A stretch of DNA of 64,000 nucleotides from Ampullaceana balthica (GCA_944989445.1 CALYLW010000166.1:253946-317945); one strand, 5' to 3'; shown: positions 35,326-47,100, numbered from the stretch's first letter. Made by a program: numbers and translations. The notes: generated by a model from the letters alone, not told the origin.

Positions 35326-35699
35326 TAGGGTGGGCCACTGGGAGAAAACTATAAATTTTAGCGACCACTTACCCCCCAAAAAATTAATAAAACATAAAAA
35401 AACAAAATACTTATTTTTTAGTTAAAATCTCAGCTCTCCAAGTCTGTTCCCCCACCCCGCCATGACACACGCGCCGTGTCTATGCACCTGACGGCACTGG
35501 CACCACCTCACTAACACCTGTGTGGAAACTTGGTGCAGACGGGATCAGCACTGTAACAAGGGTCAAGGTCAGACCTGCTGCTCAAATCTTTCGCTCGCAA
35601 TAAATTTTACCTCGCCAGAACTGTTAAATATACAGAGGCATGTTTGTTTGCTAGAGAAGCAACTTTAAGAAGACATACAAATGTATAAAACTAATGATG
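35326..35699. other. Unique spacer
   Basis: Single-copy DNA with a poly-C/poly-A stretch near 35371-35405. No frame or element recognised. Confidence 0.4.
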
Positions 35700-35707
35700 T
35701 TCTAGGT

Positions 35708-35896
35708 CAGTGCTTCTCAAACTTGTTAGTATTGTGGACCGGCAGGAATTTTTTTCCATAGCACTAGGGACTCGTGAACTATTTTACTTGTACTGACGTG
35801 GTGGCGAAATGTCCTTTCTTGGTAACTTCAGCGGACCGGCGTCGGATGGCCCACGGACCGGCACCGGTCCGCGGACCACCACTTTGAGAAGCACTG
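35708..35896. mobile_element. hAT-like MITE (CAGTGCTTCTCAAAC type), 189 bp
   Basis: The left end is CAGTGCTTCTCAAACTTG and the right end ACTTTGAGAAGCACTG, inverted. The target duplication TTCTAGGT is perfect (35700-35707, 35897-35904). GGTGGACCGGCAGG-like words near the left and CACGGACCGGCACCGGTCCG near the right are shared with 47532-47716. CGGCACCGGTCC adds an internal palindrome. Confidence 0.92.
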
Positions 35897-35904
35897 TTCT
35901 AGGT

Positions 35905-36418
35905 GACATCACCGCTTCATGACGTCACATCGAGTCTGGGGCGCAGATGGTCATTTCTTATACCCTCTTAAAGTCGGGGTGTCAATATGTTGGTCAGTCC
36001 ACTTGGGAGATGGAATACTGTGAAAATATCGTCTTAAATATTAGTTGTGCATTCAGGAAGTTACAGATCACGAGAGGAAGATAAAAGGATGGTAACAGCG
36101 CTTTTGGCGTTGGTATGTGGTGGTGGGGGGTGGGGGGTGGGGGTGCGGGAGGGATCAAACAGCAATGTTATCATATGTACATGGATGCAGTCCGTAATCA
36201 AAGAAAGGATCAAAGAGGGGCGTGTCTCAAATGACGGGCATACCCATGAATAATTTCGTTTTCACAAAAATACCCGCTGCATCCGACTCCTTTCAGATTC
36301 ATGCGGGGTGTACCTGAATCCAAAACAAACAGGCCGACGCACAAATAAACAAACGCGTAATGGAACGTTCATTTTCCCCGGGTATTGTCTACTTCCGGTT
36401 TTAATAATGAATCTCAAA

Positions 36419-36419
<1 letters not shown>
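35905..36419. other. Unique spacer
   Basis: TGACGTCA lies at 35920-35927, just outside the MITE. A G-rich run lies at 36119-36148. No gene recognised. Confidence 0.4.

Positions 36420-36506
<87 letters not shown>
36420..36506. repeat. (TA)n microsatellite, about 43 copies
   Basis: A perfect, uninterrupted TA run. It is self-complementary and could extrude a hairpin. Its perfection suggests it is young or fast-mutating. Confidence 0.99.
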
Positions 36507-36508
<2 letters not shown>

Positions 36509-36989
36509 CCCTTTTAACTCTCCTCCCCACCCCTACGTTTTTAGCACCCTCGGCATTAATGCCCTCGCGTGAAGTTCAATAGCCAGACTCTTGACGAGGT
36601 TTGGAGCCAATGTAGCCATCTCGTGAACCTTAGTCAGTGTGTCCGTGTGGAGGAAGGGGGGTGGGAGGGAGCAGTGACTCACATTTCAGACCCCCCACCC
36701 CCACCCCCTCCAAAAGAAAGAAAGTCCATTTAGCTGTAGATCTGTTTATCCAAATTATGAGACCCAGATATGAGCACCGCCTCACCCCGGCCCAACGTGG
36801 GTGTCCCACTTCCTCTGCAGCGGGCGGCAACTCCAGGCCCCCCCCCTCCTCTTCCAAGGACCCCCTTACCTTGGCTTTTGTCTCTCGGGACCTCCCACAC
36901 AACCGGGCTGATACGGAGTGTTCCACACGAGTATAATGGCAATGAATTGTGTGGGTCGGTTGTGAGGGCAAGTGACTGGAGTGTGGTTG
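36507..36989. other. Unique spacer, C/T-rich
   Basis: Overlapping frames on both strands at 36630-36999 come from C/T- and G/A-rich sequence and lack recognisable domains. Confidence 0.4.
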
Positions 36990-37115
36990 TAAACATCAAT
37001 TATAGCGATCTATATCTATATAGTTTTGTTGTACACATCAATTATAGTTGTCTATATCTATATAGTTTGGTTGTACACATCAATTATAGTTGTCTATATC
37101 TATATAGTTTTGTTT
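36990..37115. repeat. 42-bp tandem repeat, 3 copies
   Basis: ACATCAATTATAG followed by CTATATCTATATAGTTT, at 36993, 37035 and 37077. Confidence 0.92.
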
Positions 37116-37269
37116 ATGCAATTTTACTGTAAAAATGTCAAATTAATAAATAAAAACGACAAAGGACTTAAGTAATATAGACAATTAAGTTGCCTAACTC
37201 ATTTTATGGTGGGGGGAGGGGAGGTACTGTCCGCCCCAGACTATTTTGTTTTTCCTATATAAATTTGAG

Positions 37270-37350
37270 GGGCGCCATGTCCGTCCCATTGCAGGGGCGT
37301 CGTGTTCGTCCCATTGCAGGTGCGCCATGTTCGTCCCATTGCAGGGGCGC
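37270..37350. repeat. 25-bp tandem repeat, 3 copies
   Basis: The core CGTCCCATTGCAGG recurs with 25-bp spacing (CCCATT at 37285, 37310, 37335), joined by GGCGCCATGT-like words. Confidence 0.9.
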
Positions 37351-38096
37351 CTATTTTAAAAAAAAATTTTTTTGAGATGAAGGCTTATCAATTTACGATG
37401 TTTTTAAAGGCGGTTCTCTTAGGTTCTTTGTGGTGGTCACCTCACTTGGTCAGAGATCCTTGGCTAATCAAAGTGTAAGAACACTGATCTAAAGGCTGGG
37501 CTGGACTTTACTTAACCCGGCCCCGAGATCAGAGATCTTGAACCGCCTGTGAATGTCAGTAAAGAGAGTCTTTCGGATGTTAATAGAAATAAATAATTAA
37601 AACTATGAGCTTCTGAAAACTTCTTTTACATCTCATAGTTTATTCCTGTATGTATCGAATCCTTTAACCCCTTCGGTAATAATCGACTCCAGCTTTTGAT
37701 AGCGAGCACGCTGGGTCGGGAATCCCGCCAGGATGTATTCGATAGTATCGTTATTGTTAACGCCACCACGCCGAGACGATATCTCCACGGCGGCTAGCTG
37801 GTATCACGTGACTTCTAAGAACCACAACTTTCGCCCGTGCGGACGTCTCGGAAATGTCTGAGATTGTTCCGTGAGGTAAACGGTTGTCATAGGAACCAGA
37901 AACAAGGGAAGCCATTCGTCAATAAACAGTGTTGTTAACGCACTCTCTGCGGCACGGTGTGTGTGTGTGTGCGTGTTAATAGAATATAGTAGGAGGTTGA
38001 CTTCGCACTGCTTGCCTTGTTGGTAAAGTGGCCCGAGAGGTGGGGTGGCTGTGTAAACTTTTCTTTACTATGACATTACTGTGCGATCCTCAGATT
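37351..38096. other. Unique spacer
   Basis: Mostly single-copy, with a short GT run near 37961. No gene or element is recognised. Confidence 0.4.
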
Positions 38097-38895
38097 ATCT
38101 CCTCTCTCTTTCTATCTCTGCCCTTGTCGTTTCTTATTCTCTCTCTTTCTATCTCTGCTCGTGTCGTTTCTCTTTCTATCTCTGCTTGTGTCGTTTCTCC
38201 TTCTCTCTCTTTCTATCTCTGCTCGTGTCGTTTCTCCTTCTCTCTCTTTCTATCTCTGCTCGTGTCGTTTCTCTTTCTATCTCTGCTCGTGTCGTTTCTC
38301 CTTCTCTTTCTTTCTATCTCTGCTCGTGTCGTTTCTCCTTTTCTCTCTTTCTATCTCTGCTCGTGTCGTTTCTCCTTCTCTCTCTTTCTATCACTGCTCT
38401 TGTCGTTTCTCCTTCTCTCTCTTTCTATCTCTGCTCGTGTCGTTTCTCCTTCTCTCTCTTTCTATCTCTGCTCGTGTCGTTTCTCCTTCTCTCTCTTTCT
38501 ATCTCTGCTCGTGTCGTTTCTCTTTCTATCTCTGCTCGTGTCGTTTCTCCTTTTCTCTCTTTCTATCTCTGCTCGTGTCGTTTCTCCTTCTCTCTCTTTC
38601 TATCACTGCTCTTGTCGTTTCTCCTTTTCTCTCTTTCTATCTCTGCTCGTGTCGTTTCTCCTTCTCTCTCTTTCTATCACTGCTCTTGTCGTTTCTCCTT
38701 CTCTCTCTTTCTATCTCTGCTCGTGTCGTTTCTCCTTCTCTCTCTTTCTATCACTGCTCTTGTCGTTTCTCCTTCTCTCTCTTTCTATCTCTGCTCGTGT
38801 AGTTTCTCCTTCTCTCTCTTTCTATCTCTGCTCGTGTAGTTTCTCCTTCTCTCTCTTTCTATCTCTGCTCGTGTAGTTTCTCCTTCTCTCTATTT
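38097..38895. repeat. 37-bp minisatellite, about 21 copies
   Basis: The unit contains TCTATCTCTGCTCGTGTCGT and TTCTCCTTCTCTCTC, 37 bp apart (38461 to 38498). Some units are shortened to about 24 bp. Strict pyrimidine bias and a 37-bp period give three open forward frames of up to 282 codons. Not a gene. Confidence 0.96.
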
Positions 38896-38989
38896 CTCCG
38901 CTTGTCTCACTCTCACACACCGTCACTCTTCTTACATTCTTTGTCATTTCCTTTCTCGTTTTCTCTTTCCGACATTCATCTTGTTTAAC

Positions 38990-39680
38990 CCATCGTTCCC
39001 CATTCACCTCTCTTATCTGTTACAGACACTCATCTTATTTTACCCATCTTTCCCCATTCATCTCTCTTATCTGTTACAGACACTCATCTTGTTTTACCCA
39101 TCTTTCCCAATTCGTCTCTCTTATCTGTTACAGACACTCATCTTGTTTTACCCATCTTTCCCCATTCGTCTCTCTTATCTGTTACAGACACTCATCTTAT
39201 TTTACCCATCTTTCCCCATTCATCTCTCTTATCTGTTACAGACACTCATCTTATTTTACCCATCTTTCCCCATTCGTCTCTCTTATCCGTTACAGACACT
39301 CATCTTGTTTTACCCATCTTTCCCCATTCATCTCTCTTATCTGTTACAGACACTCATCTTATTTTACCCATCTTTCCCCATTCGTCTCTCTTATCTGTTA
39401 CAGACACTCATCTTATTTTACCCATCTTTCCCCATTCATCTCTCTTATCTGTTACAGACACTCATCTTGTTTTACCCATCTTTCCCCATTCATCTCTCTT
39501 ATCCGTTACAGACACTCATCTTGTTTTACCCATCTTTCCCCATTCGTCTCTCTTATCCGTTACAGACACTCATCTTGTTTTACCCATCTTTCCCCATTCA
39601 TCTCTCTTATCTGTTACAGACACTCATCTTGTTTTACCCACCTTTCCCCATTCATCTCTCTTATCTGTTACAGACGCTCC
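38990..39680. repeat. 54-bp minisatellite, about 12.5 copies
   Basis: The unit contains ACAGACACTCATCTTGTTTT, ACCCATCTTTCCCCATTC and CTCTCTTATCTGTT. Because 54 is 18 codons, one forward frame is open for 255 codons (from 38981) with an 18-residue repeat (LILFYPSFPIHLSYLLQT). The variable sites are few and include H/R, L/P and synonymous changes. This is discussed as a finding but not called a gene. Confidence 0.95.
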
Positions 39681-40691
39681 TTCTATACGGGAGATTATTG
39701 CGTCTTCTCTCGTTTTCTACAGCCTACCCTTTATTTAAAGAAGTGTAACAATCAAATATTGGGGGAGGGGGGGGCGGACAACAAACAACCGTACAAAAGA
39801 AGAGATGCTAAATTTTTCCTCTTTTCTTGTTTCTGTCTGTTTGAGAGATTCCTTGCACAATGAAAATTAAAGTAAAGGTTAAAAAATAAAAAATAAAATA
39901 AAAAACATCTGAAAAGAGCGAAGAAGAAACGAGTTATCCTATTAGCTTGGAGATAAGTTATCTGCCGTGCTACATACTTGCCTCCCTTAGCATCGCTGTC
40001 ATTGCGTCACGGGATTATCTACCATCTGGGCAATAAACACAATTTCGTAATAATAGATTAACACCCTCCCTGGTGTGTTTTAAACTCCGACCCCCACCCC
40101 CCACCCTGCGAGGCCCGTGCGCTGTAAAGTTAATCTACATTGGGGGTGTGGGGGTTTGCTTCGCACGGGTTTAGATACACTGTTATTACTTATTAGCCAG
40201 TCTCTTTGTGATCTTATTGGCAAAGAAGATTATCTTCCCTTTGGTCGTACCAGAGACAGTGATTGAAATCAGAGTTATTCACAAACAGGGGAACACGCTC
40301 ACGAGAGGCGGAGTTGGAATGAGATATAAGAAGAAGCCAGGCCTTGGTTTGATAGCCTACGGTTTCAACAAGTCCAAAGCACTAAACAAGCCTGTTTCTC
40401 TCACTGCCTTCTTGCGCACCTGAAAGCTCAGTATAAGACCATGTATATTGACTGTCAGTGCTGATCAGTTAGGCAAGTGAATTAGACTTGATTTTTTTAA
40501 AAAATGTTCTGGCGTCAAGAGTCTGCTTAAATGTTCATCGTTGTCGGACTGCTCGTTTCACTCAGTGACCAGGGCCCAACCCATCGGGTCACAGCAGTTT
40601 TTGACTTTTAAGAATATGTCAGCTTTAGTGGATTTAAAAATTTTAAAAATGTAATGCAAGTCTTGAGAGCAGACCGGCACCACCCCCCTCA
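39681..40691. other. Unique spacer
   Basis: About 1 kb of single-copy DNA. A 71-codon forward frame (40208-40423) has no known domain. G- and C-runs lie near 39763 and 40091. Confidence 0.4.
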
Positions 40692-40697
40692 ACGAAT

Positions 40698-40835
40698 TAC
40701 GGACACCTCGACCCCGGACGCTTCGACCCCGTACAGTTCGACCCCGGACAGTTCGACCCCGTACAGTTCGACCCCAGAACGTTTCGACCCCGTACAATTC
40801 GATCCCGGACGTTTCGACCCTCTCGTTTCTACATT
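40698..40835 (+). repeat. 15-bp minisatellite, left TIR arm
   Basis: About nine copies of TTCGACCCCGGACAG with GTACAG, GAACGT and GGACGT variants. Confidence 0.92.
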
Positions 40836-41764
40836 GTGAAATGTTTTTATTTATTCTTTGTTTTTTATTTTTGTAAATATTTTCAATAATTAATTTTTGG
40901 TATATTATCCATTAAAAATTAAAAAATCCTAACCCAAACTTAACACAAAAATAAAAAGGACCTAATTTAAAAATGAACATTTTTAAGTCGTTCATAGGTT
41001 TTCACCGTGATAACAAAAACAAACAAACGTTTTTTTTCCCCTTCTTTAAAAAAAAATATTTTAAAATTATTTTTTAAAGTGTAGACGTGCTGAACGCAAG
41101 CGATGAAACCATCACAAACCCGCGCCTTTTGCATTCACTTCTGATTCTTGTGTTCTTTAACATGTGTAAACCTCCCTAGCAGAAATAATGATTTTAATAA
41201 GACGTAAAAAGTTGTCAGTATTTAAAGTTCATAAATTTCAATAGTTTATACCACCGCCTAGCAGACAACAACATTCAATCTGCTTGACCCGTATGACCGG
41301 ACTGAACGTTACGTCATTGTTGTTTATATTTCGTCCGAGGGTTTCATAATCCCGTGTTACGAAGGCTACACCCAGTGACCACCACAGCAAGCCGTGTGCT
41401 GGCGAGGGTAAATAGAGAATGTATGTACCTTTAGAAAGGACTGTCTGACCACATTGACTTTGTTTTGTACTATTACATCGGACGGGGTGGGGTGGAGTTC
41501 GATAGGTTTGTTGGTTTGGAAGGACTTTCTACCTCAGAGGAATGTCGCATTGATCACAATCATGAATTCGCGTTTAGTATTGACTGGTTGTCAATAACAA
41601 TTTCAAACTGTATTTAATTTTTAATGGATAATAATTTTTAGCTATTTTAATTTTTAGTAAATGGATAACATGTAAACATGTTTATACCAAAAATCACTTT
41701 TAAAAATAATAAATTTTTAAAAGTATATTAAAAAGATAAATTAACAAATTATACGGTGTAGATA

Positions 41765-41923
41765 CGGAGGGGTCGAAACGTCCGGGGTCGAAACACCCTG
41801 GGGTCGAAACGTCCTGTGGTCGAACTGTCCGGGGTCGAATCGCCCGGGGTCGAATCGTCCGTAGTCGAACCGACTGGGGTCGAAACGTCCTGGGGTCGAA
41901 CCGTCCTGTGGTCGAACCGTCCG
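41765..41923 (-). repeat. 16-bp minisatellite, right TIR arm
   Basis: About ten copies of GGGGTCGAAACGTCC-type units. Reverse complemented, they align with the left arm's TTCGACCCC units. Confidence 0.92.
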
Positions 41924-42064
41924 ACCACCCCCTCACCCCCCCACACACACACACAGACACAGAGGTACACTTAATGCATAGGGCTTAAATTACAAGAACT
42001 CGTCTTAACCGTCCGAAATGATTCGTCTTTCTTTTATCTGGAACCACACATCGATATGGTAGAC

Positions 42065-42492
42065 CACCACTCACTGTTACACCCCCACTCGCTGTTAGAC
42101 CCCCACTCGCTGTTACACCCCCACTCACTGTTACACCCCCACTCGCTGTTACACCCCCACTCGCTGTTACACCCCCACTCGCTGTTACACGCCCACTCGC
42201 TGTTACACCCCCACTCGCTGTTACACCCCCACTCTCTGTTACACCCTCACTCGCTGTTACACCCCCACTCACTGTTACACCCCCACTCACTGTTACACCC
42301 CCACTCGCTGTTACATCCCCACTCGCTGTTACACCCCCACTCGCTGTTACACCCCCACTCACTGTTACACCCCCACTCGCTGTTACACCCCCACTTTCTG
42401 TTACTCCCCAACTCTCTGTTACACCTCCACTCACTGTTACACCCCCACTCTCTGTTACACCCCCACTCACTGTTACACCCCCACTCGCTGAT
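42065..42492. repeat. 18-bp minisatellite, about 24 copies
   Basis: The unit is CTGTTACACCCCCACTCG, with CACTCA and CACTCT variants. Spacing is 18 bp (42182 to 42200). Both strands are open as a result. Its unit is unrelated to the other 18-bp array. Confidence 0.96.
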
Positions 42493-43254
42493 TACACCTC
42501 CGGGACCTTAAAAACGAGGTGGAACGATGTATTTACCCGGGACCTCCGAATGTCTTGTATCCGGTCCAGGCGCTATGTCGGCTATGAGGAATGTTTCTCC
42601 CATTAGGCGTCCAGAACAACAGTGGTCGCATCGTGTTGTATATTTACCTTGCCGTAATCGTCTCCCTTGCGTCTACCCCTGTGCTGTCATGACCCATTAT
42701 CTATGTCACGTGATTATCGTCTCATCTCGTCGTCCATCCCGCCCCTTCCTCTCATCCCCTTCCCCCTCCTCCGCTCCGCCCATGACACGAAACGTTGACA
42801 GCGCGATTTCACTTCTAGGAAAACAATCTACTCCGAGGATTATGTTCATCGCATCGGGTGCCAGGGGGGGCGCGCCCCGTTTGTCTTGCAGACGGCACGA
42901 GACACGTGCGCCCCATTGTGCTGCTGGTGTTTGTTTTTCATCTCTCAACGTGTGGCGGTGTGACATCAGTGAAGACGACTGGCAACAACCTCAATTATGG
43001 AAGAGAGGGAGGGAGGAGGGAGGGTTGGGGTGAAATCGATCAAGGATTCCCAAACTAACTATGATTGATGAGTTGGAGGTACCCGGATGGAGAACTGTGT
43101 CGGCTGTCTGGCAGTCCAAATTTGTCGGTAATCTGCCCCTACAGCGAAGGCCTAGTCCCATCGTCTGAAATAAATGTGAATAGTCATAGCGTAGTGTGTT
43201 ACAAACATCGCTATTGGGTTGGATTTTAGATTTCATTTTTTTTAAAAAAAGTTT
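42493..43254. other. Unique GC-rich spacer
   Basis: A 168-codon forward frame (42527-43033) overlaps reverse frames and shows no recognisable domain. Composition is GC-rich with CCCCTTCC runs. An exon cannot be excluded. Confidence 0.35.
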
Positions 43255-43840
43255 TTTAAAAAGTTTTTGACTATAAATCCTTTATATACGAGACATAACT
43301 AAATGTATGTTCATTATAATACGCATCGCACAATCCAAAAATCCAAAATTATAATTTTGTCTCATATATAAAGTATTTATAGTAATTAAAAAAAACTTCT
43401 ACAGTCTGCCTGCTAAATTTCAGCTCGATTTGATCACGGGAAAAGGGTTATAAAAACATGTTTAATATAATGCCCACCGCGCGACAGACTAGCATAAACA
43501 TTTACAGATCGGGAATATATTTTTAAAAAAGTATCGTCAATATAATACGCACCGCACGGCGCGACAGGAAAATATTAAAAAGGTTGTTCAATATAATACG
43601 CACTGCCACAGTCTAGCACAAAAATTTACATGCTTCATAATGATACATAGAAATAATCTAAAAATTGATTGATTTAATTAATGTTCATTCGATCGATGTG
43701 AAATTTTGATATATCATTTTTATCGTCACCAAGAGTCTCTCTGCAAAATTTCAGCTGGCTAGCTTACGGGAAGTGGGTTAAAAATCGATCCAAAGTTTTT
43801 TCGTTCAACAGGCGCCACAAGTTAATATAAAGGTTTAAAA
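43255..43840 (+). mobile_element. Dispersed AT-rich repeat, copy 2
   Basis: The same family and orientation as 29325-29910, with most landmarks conserved and small indels. It starts at about TTTTTGACTATAAATCC and ends after CCACAAGTTAATATAA. The copies are diverged enough to be old. No frame is present. Confidence 0.8.
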
Positions 43841-43977
43841 CAACAACAGAAGTCTATCTTGGGAAAGAAAAGACATTAACACTTCAAAACAAATATCAAC
43901 ACATTTCTACTTTTCCACTAATGGTTACATAGCTGTTGAACATGTGCAGATCAAGAATTTGATTCGATGACACGGCA

Positions 43978-44335
43978 CTCAATGAAGTGTGTCGGTAAGA
44001 CTGGGGTAGCTGAAAGAGTTTGTTGATAAGACTAGGGTCGCTGAAAGAGTCTGTTGATGAAGTGTGTCGATAAGACTGGGGTCGCTGAAAGAGTTTGTTG
44101 ATAAGACTAGGGTCGCTGAAAGAGTTTGTTGATAAGACTAGGGTCGCTGAAAGAGTTTGTTGATAAGACTAGGGTCGCTGAAAGAGTTTGTTGATAAGAC
44201 TGGGGTCGCTGAAAGATTCTGTTGATGAAGTGTGTCAATAAAACTGGGGTCGCTAAAAGAGTCTGATGACGATGTGTGTCGATAAGACTGGGGTCGTTGA
44301 AAGAGTCTCTTGATGAAGTGTGTCGGTAAGAATGA
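43978..44335. repeat. 31-bp minisatellite, about 10 copies
   Basis: The unit contains GGGTCGCTGAAAGAGTTTGT followed by TGATAAGACTA, 31 bp apart (44100 to 44131). Some copies insert GAAGTGTGTC (about 41 bp). Confidence 0.93.
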
Positions 44336-44938
44336 AGTGGTTGTAGACTCTAACGATGAAAATGCCTTCTAGCGAGGAGGCGTCAGTTCCCAAGGATTTT
44401 CCCTTTATTCGTCACTTTGCCAATTCAAGCTCCCATCCCTATCTAACGTGCTGCTGACACGGCACCCAAGAGAAAGCCAGACATTGAAGGCCTGGAACAG
44501 AATAAAAAACCACACAACAATAATTACACGTAACGGGAGTCCAAGAATGGCCGGCCACGCCCGGAATTCTTTAACTCCTGCGGTCACGTGATCTGGGAGC
44601 AGATTTGAGGACACGCCCACTATCCTATTTGTATTTAAAAGTTTGTTTAAAATCTTCTCTCTCCCTATCTCGCGCCAGCCCCGTCCCATCACTTGACGAC
44701 CACCGCCTCCCCAGGCTCATAATCCTTTAAACAGCACCCGGCGTCCTTCAATCTATCATCTTGTCTACTTAAATTCACGGTTGCCCTCCCGTCACCATCA
44801 TTCATTATCATCATCATCAAATGCACCACCGCCTACGCACAGATTCGTTTTCTATGCACTCGGTCCTTCCGTACCAGTACAGCAAACTATCAGCTTACTT
44901 CGATCTTCACACACCCTCTCATATCCTCAATACCTTTT
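44336..44938. other. Unique spacer
   Basis: Frames of 76-95 codons have no recognised domain. The right end is T/C-rich and grades into the next array. Confidence 0.4.
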
Positions 44939-45183
44939 AATTCCCTCTCTGACTTTCTCATTCCCTCTCTCACCTCCTCATACCTTCATTACCGTCTCAT
45001 TCCCTCTCTGACTTTCTCATTCCCTCTCTCACCTCCTCATACCTTCATTACCGTCTCATTCCCTCTCTGACTTTCTCATTCCCTCTCTCACCTCCTCATA
45101 CCTTCATTACCGTCTCATTCCCTCTCTGACTTTCTCATTCCCTCTCTCACCTCCTCATACCTTCATTACCTTCTCATTCCCTC
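44939..45183. repeat. 59-bp minisatellite, about 4 copies
   Basis: Each unit holds CATTCCCTCTCTGACTTTCT, CATTCCCTCTCTCACCTCCT and CATACCTTCATTACCGTCT, so it is itself a double of a CATTCCCTCTC half-unit. Confidence 0.95.
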
Positions 45184-46520
45184 ACGTTATTGTCATTGAA
45201 CTTATGTTGTTGTCATTTAACTCATGTTATTGCCTTTGAACTCATGTTATTGTCATTGAACTCACGTTATTGTCATTGAACTCATGTTATTGTCATTGAA
45301 CTTATGTTGTTGTAATTTAACTCATGTTATTGTCATTGAACTCACGTTATTGTCATTGAACTCATGTTATTGTCATTGAACTTATGTTGTTGTCATTGAA
45401 CTTATGTTGTTGTCATTTAACTCATGTTATTGTCATTGAACTCATGTTATTGTCATTGAACTTATGTTGTTGTCATTGAACTTATCTTGTTGTCATTTAA
45501 CTCATGTTATTGTCATTGAACTCACGTTATTGTCATTGAACTCACGTTATTGTCATTGAACTCACGTTATTGTCATTGAACTCATGTTATTGTCATTGAA
45601 CTTATGTTGTTGTCATTTAACTCATGTTATTGTCATTGAACTCATGTTATTGTCATTGAACTCACGTTATTGTCATTGAACTCATGTTATTGTCATTGAA
45701 CTTATGTTGTTGTCATTTAACTCATGTTATTGTCATTGAACTCATGTTATTGTCATTGAACTCATGTTATTGTCATTGAACTCATGTTATTGTCATTGAA
45801 CTTATGTTGTTGTCATTTAACTCATGTTATTGTCATTGAACTCACGTTATTGTCATTGAACTCATGTTATTGTCATTGAACTCACGTTATTGTCATTGAA
45901 CTCATGTTATTGTCATTGAACTTATGTTGTTGTCATTTAACTCATGTTATTGTCATTGAACTCATGTTATTGTCATTGAACTCATGTTATTGTCATTGAA
46001 CTCATGTTATTGTCATTGAACTTATGTTGTTGTCATTGAACTCATGTTATTGTCATTGAACTCACGTTATTGTCATTGAACTCATGTTGTTGTCATTGAA
46101 CTCATGTTATTGTCATTGAACTCATGTTATTGTAATTTAACTCATGTTATTGTCATTGAACTCATGTTATTGTCATTGAACTCATGTTGTTGTCATTGAA
46201 CTTATGTTGTTGTCATTTAACGCATGTTATTGTCATTGAACTCATGTTATTGTCATTGAACTCACGTTATTGTCATTGAACTCACGTTATTGTCATTGAA
46301 CTCATGTTATTGTCATTGAACTCATGTTATTGTCATTGAACTCATGTTATTGTCATTGAACTCATGTTATTGTCATTGAACTCATGTTATTGTCATTGAA
46401 CTCATGTTATTGTCATTGAACTCATGTTATTGTCATTGAACTCATGTTATTGTCATTGAACTCATGTTATTGTCATTGAACTCATGTTATTGTCATTGAA
46501 CTCATGTTATTGTCATTGCA
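45184..46520. repeat. 20-bp minisatellite, about 67 copies
   Basis: The unit is CTCATGTTATTGTCATTGAA. Variants CTTATGTTGT and GTCATTTAA mark certain units and recur in pairs at intervals of roughly 4-8 units, showing higher-order blocks. The last ten or so units (about 46300-46510) are almost identical, suggesting the newest amplification is at the right end. No indels disturb the 20-bp register across about 1.3 kb. Confidence 0.97.
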
Positions 46521-46626
46521 TCCATGTTTACAACAACAACAAACGAAACCGGAAATGATACGTAACCAACCCATTCTGAATTCTGTTGTACTCTCTTGAA
46601 ATATTGTTTTTTCTACATCAACGCAA

Positions 46627-46629
<3 letters not shown>

Positions 46630-46683
<54 letters not shown>

Positions 46684-46698
46684 AGAGATTGAGAGAGA

Positions 46699-46735
<37 letters not shown>

Positions 46736-46766
46736 TAAGAGAGAGTGAGAGAGAGAGAGAGAGAGC
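46630..46766. repeat. (GA)n microsatellite, interrupted
   Basis: A pure GA run to about 46680 is followed by GA runs broken by TTGAGAGATT, GAGTGAGA and GTAAGAGA. A polypurine strand of this kind can form triplex DNA. Confidence 0.97.
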
Positions 46767-46858
46767 ATATATCGCTGGGAATTGGGTCTCATCTGGTGTG
46801 ATGTCGCTGAGGACTCTCGGTGTAATACAGTTAATACAGACTTCTCCAACGTCTAAAC

Positions 46859-47027
46859 CAGAGGTCGGCCAACAGGGGTACATAACCCCTTTTCGGGATT
46901 AAAGGGGTGTCTGGGGGGTAATGTAGACTCATAATGACATACAAAATCCGTTAGAATCCCCTCCTTTGGGGATAATGTCAAGTTTTATACTTTTGGGGTA
47001 TTAGGCAAACAAGTTTGTGAACCCCTG
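46859..47027. mobile_element. hAT-like MITE, 169 bp
   Basis: The ends are CAGAGGTCGGCCAAC and, at the right, GTTTGTGAACCCCTG, roughly inverted. The 8-bp target duplication GTCTAAAC is perfect (46851-46858, 47028-47035). The interior is G-rich (AAAGGGGTGTCTGGGGGG). It is a single copy in the window. Confidence 0.85.
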
Positions 47028-47100
47028 GTCTAAACTAACGTTTCAAATCTAGAACCCTTGTCTGCTTACAGGATACCCCCCACCCCCGCACCTTTTACCC

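Larger units (their letters stand above)
40692..41923. mobile_element. Foldback-like element with tandem-repeat TIRs
   Basis: The left arm has 15-bp units (TTCGACCCCGTACAG), then an AT-rich part with ATTTTTGGTATATTATCCAT. The right arm is its reverse complement: AT-rich sequence, then 16-bp units (GGGGTCGAAACGTCCT). Both arms keep the same order, including the junction (TTCGACCC, TCG or TCCG, then TCTACA). The flanks ACCACCCCCCTCA (40679-40691) and ACCACCCCCTCA (41924-41935) could be a target duplication, but they are low-complexity. The interior has no coding frame. Long TIRs built of tandem repeats are the hallmark of foldback elements. The superfamily is not identified. Confidence 0.65.

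Noticed and set aside
42527..43033. 168-codon frame as a host gene
   Set aside because: No recognisable domain, overlapping reverse frames and GC-rich composition. An exon remains possible but unsupported.
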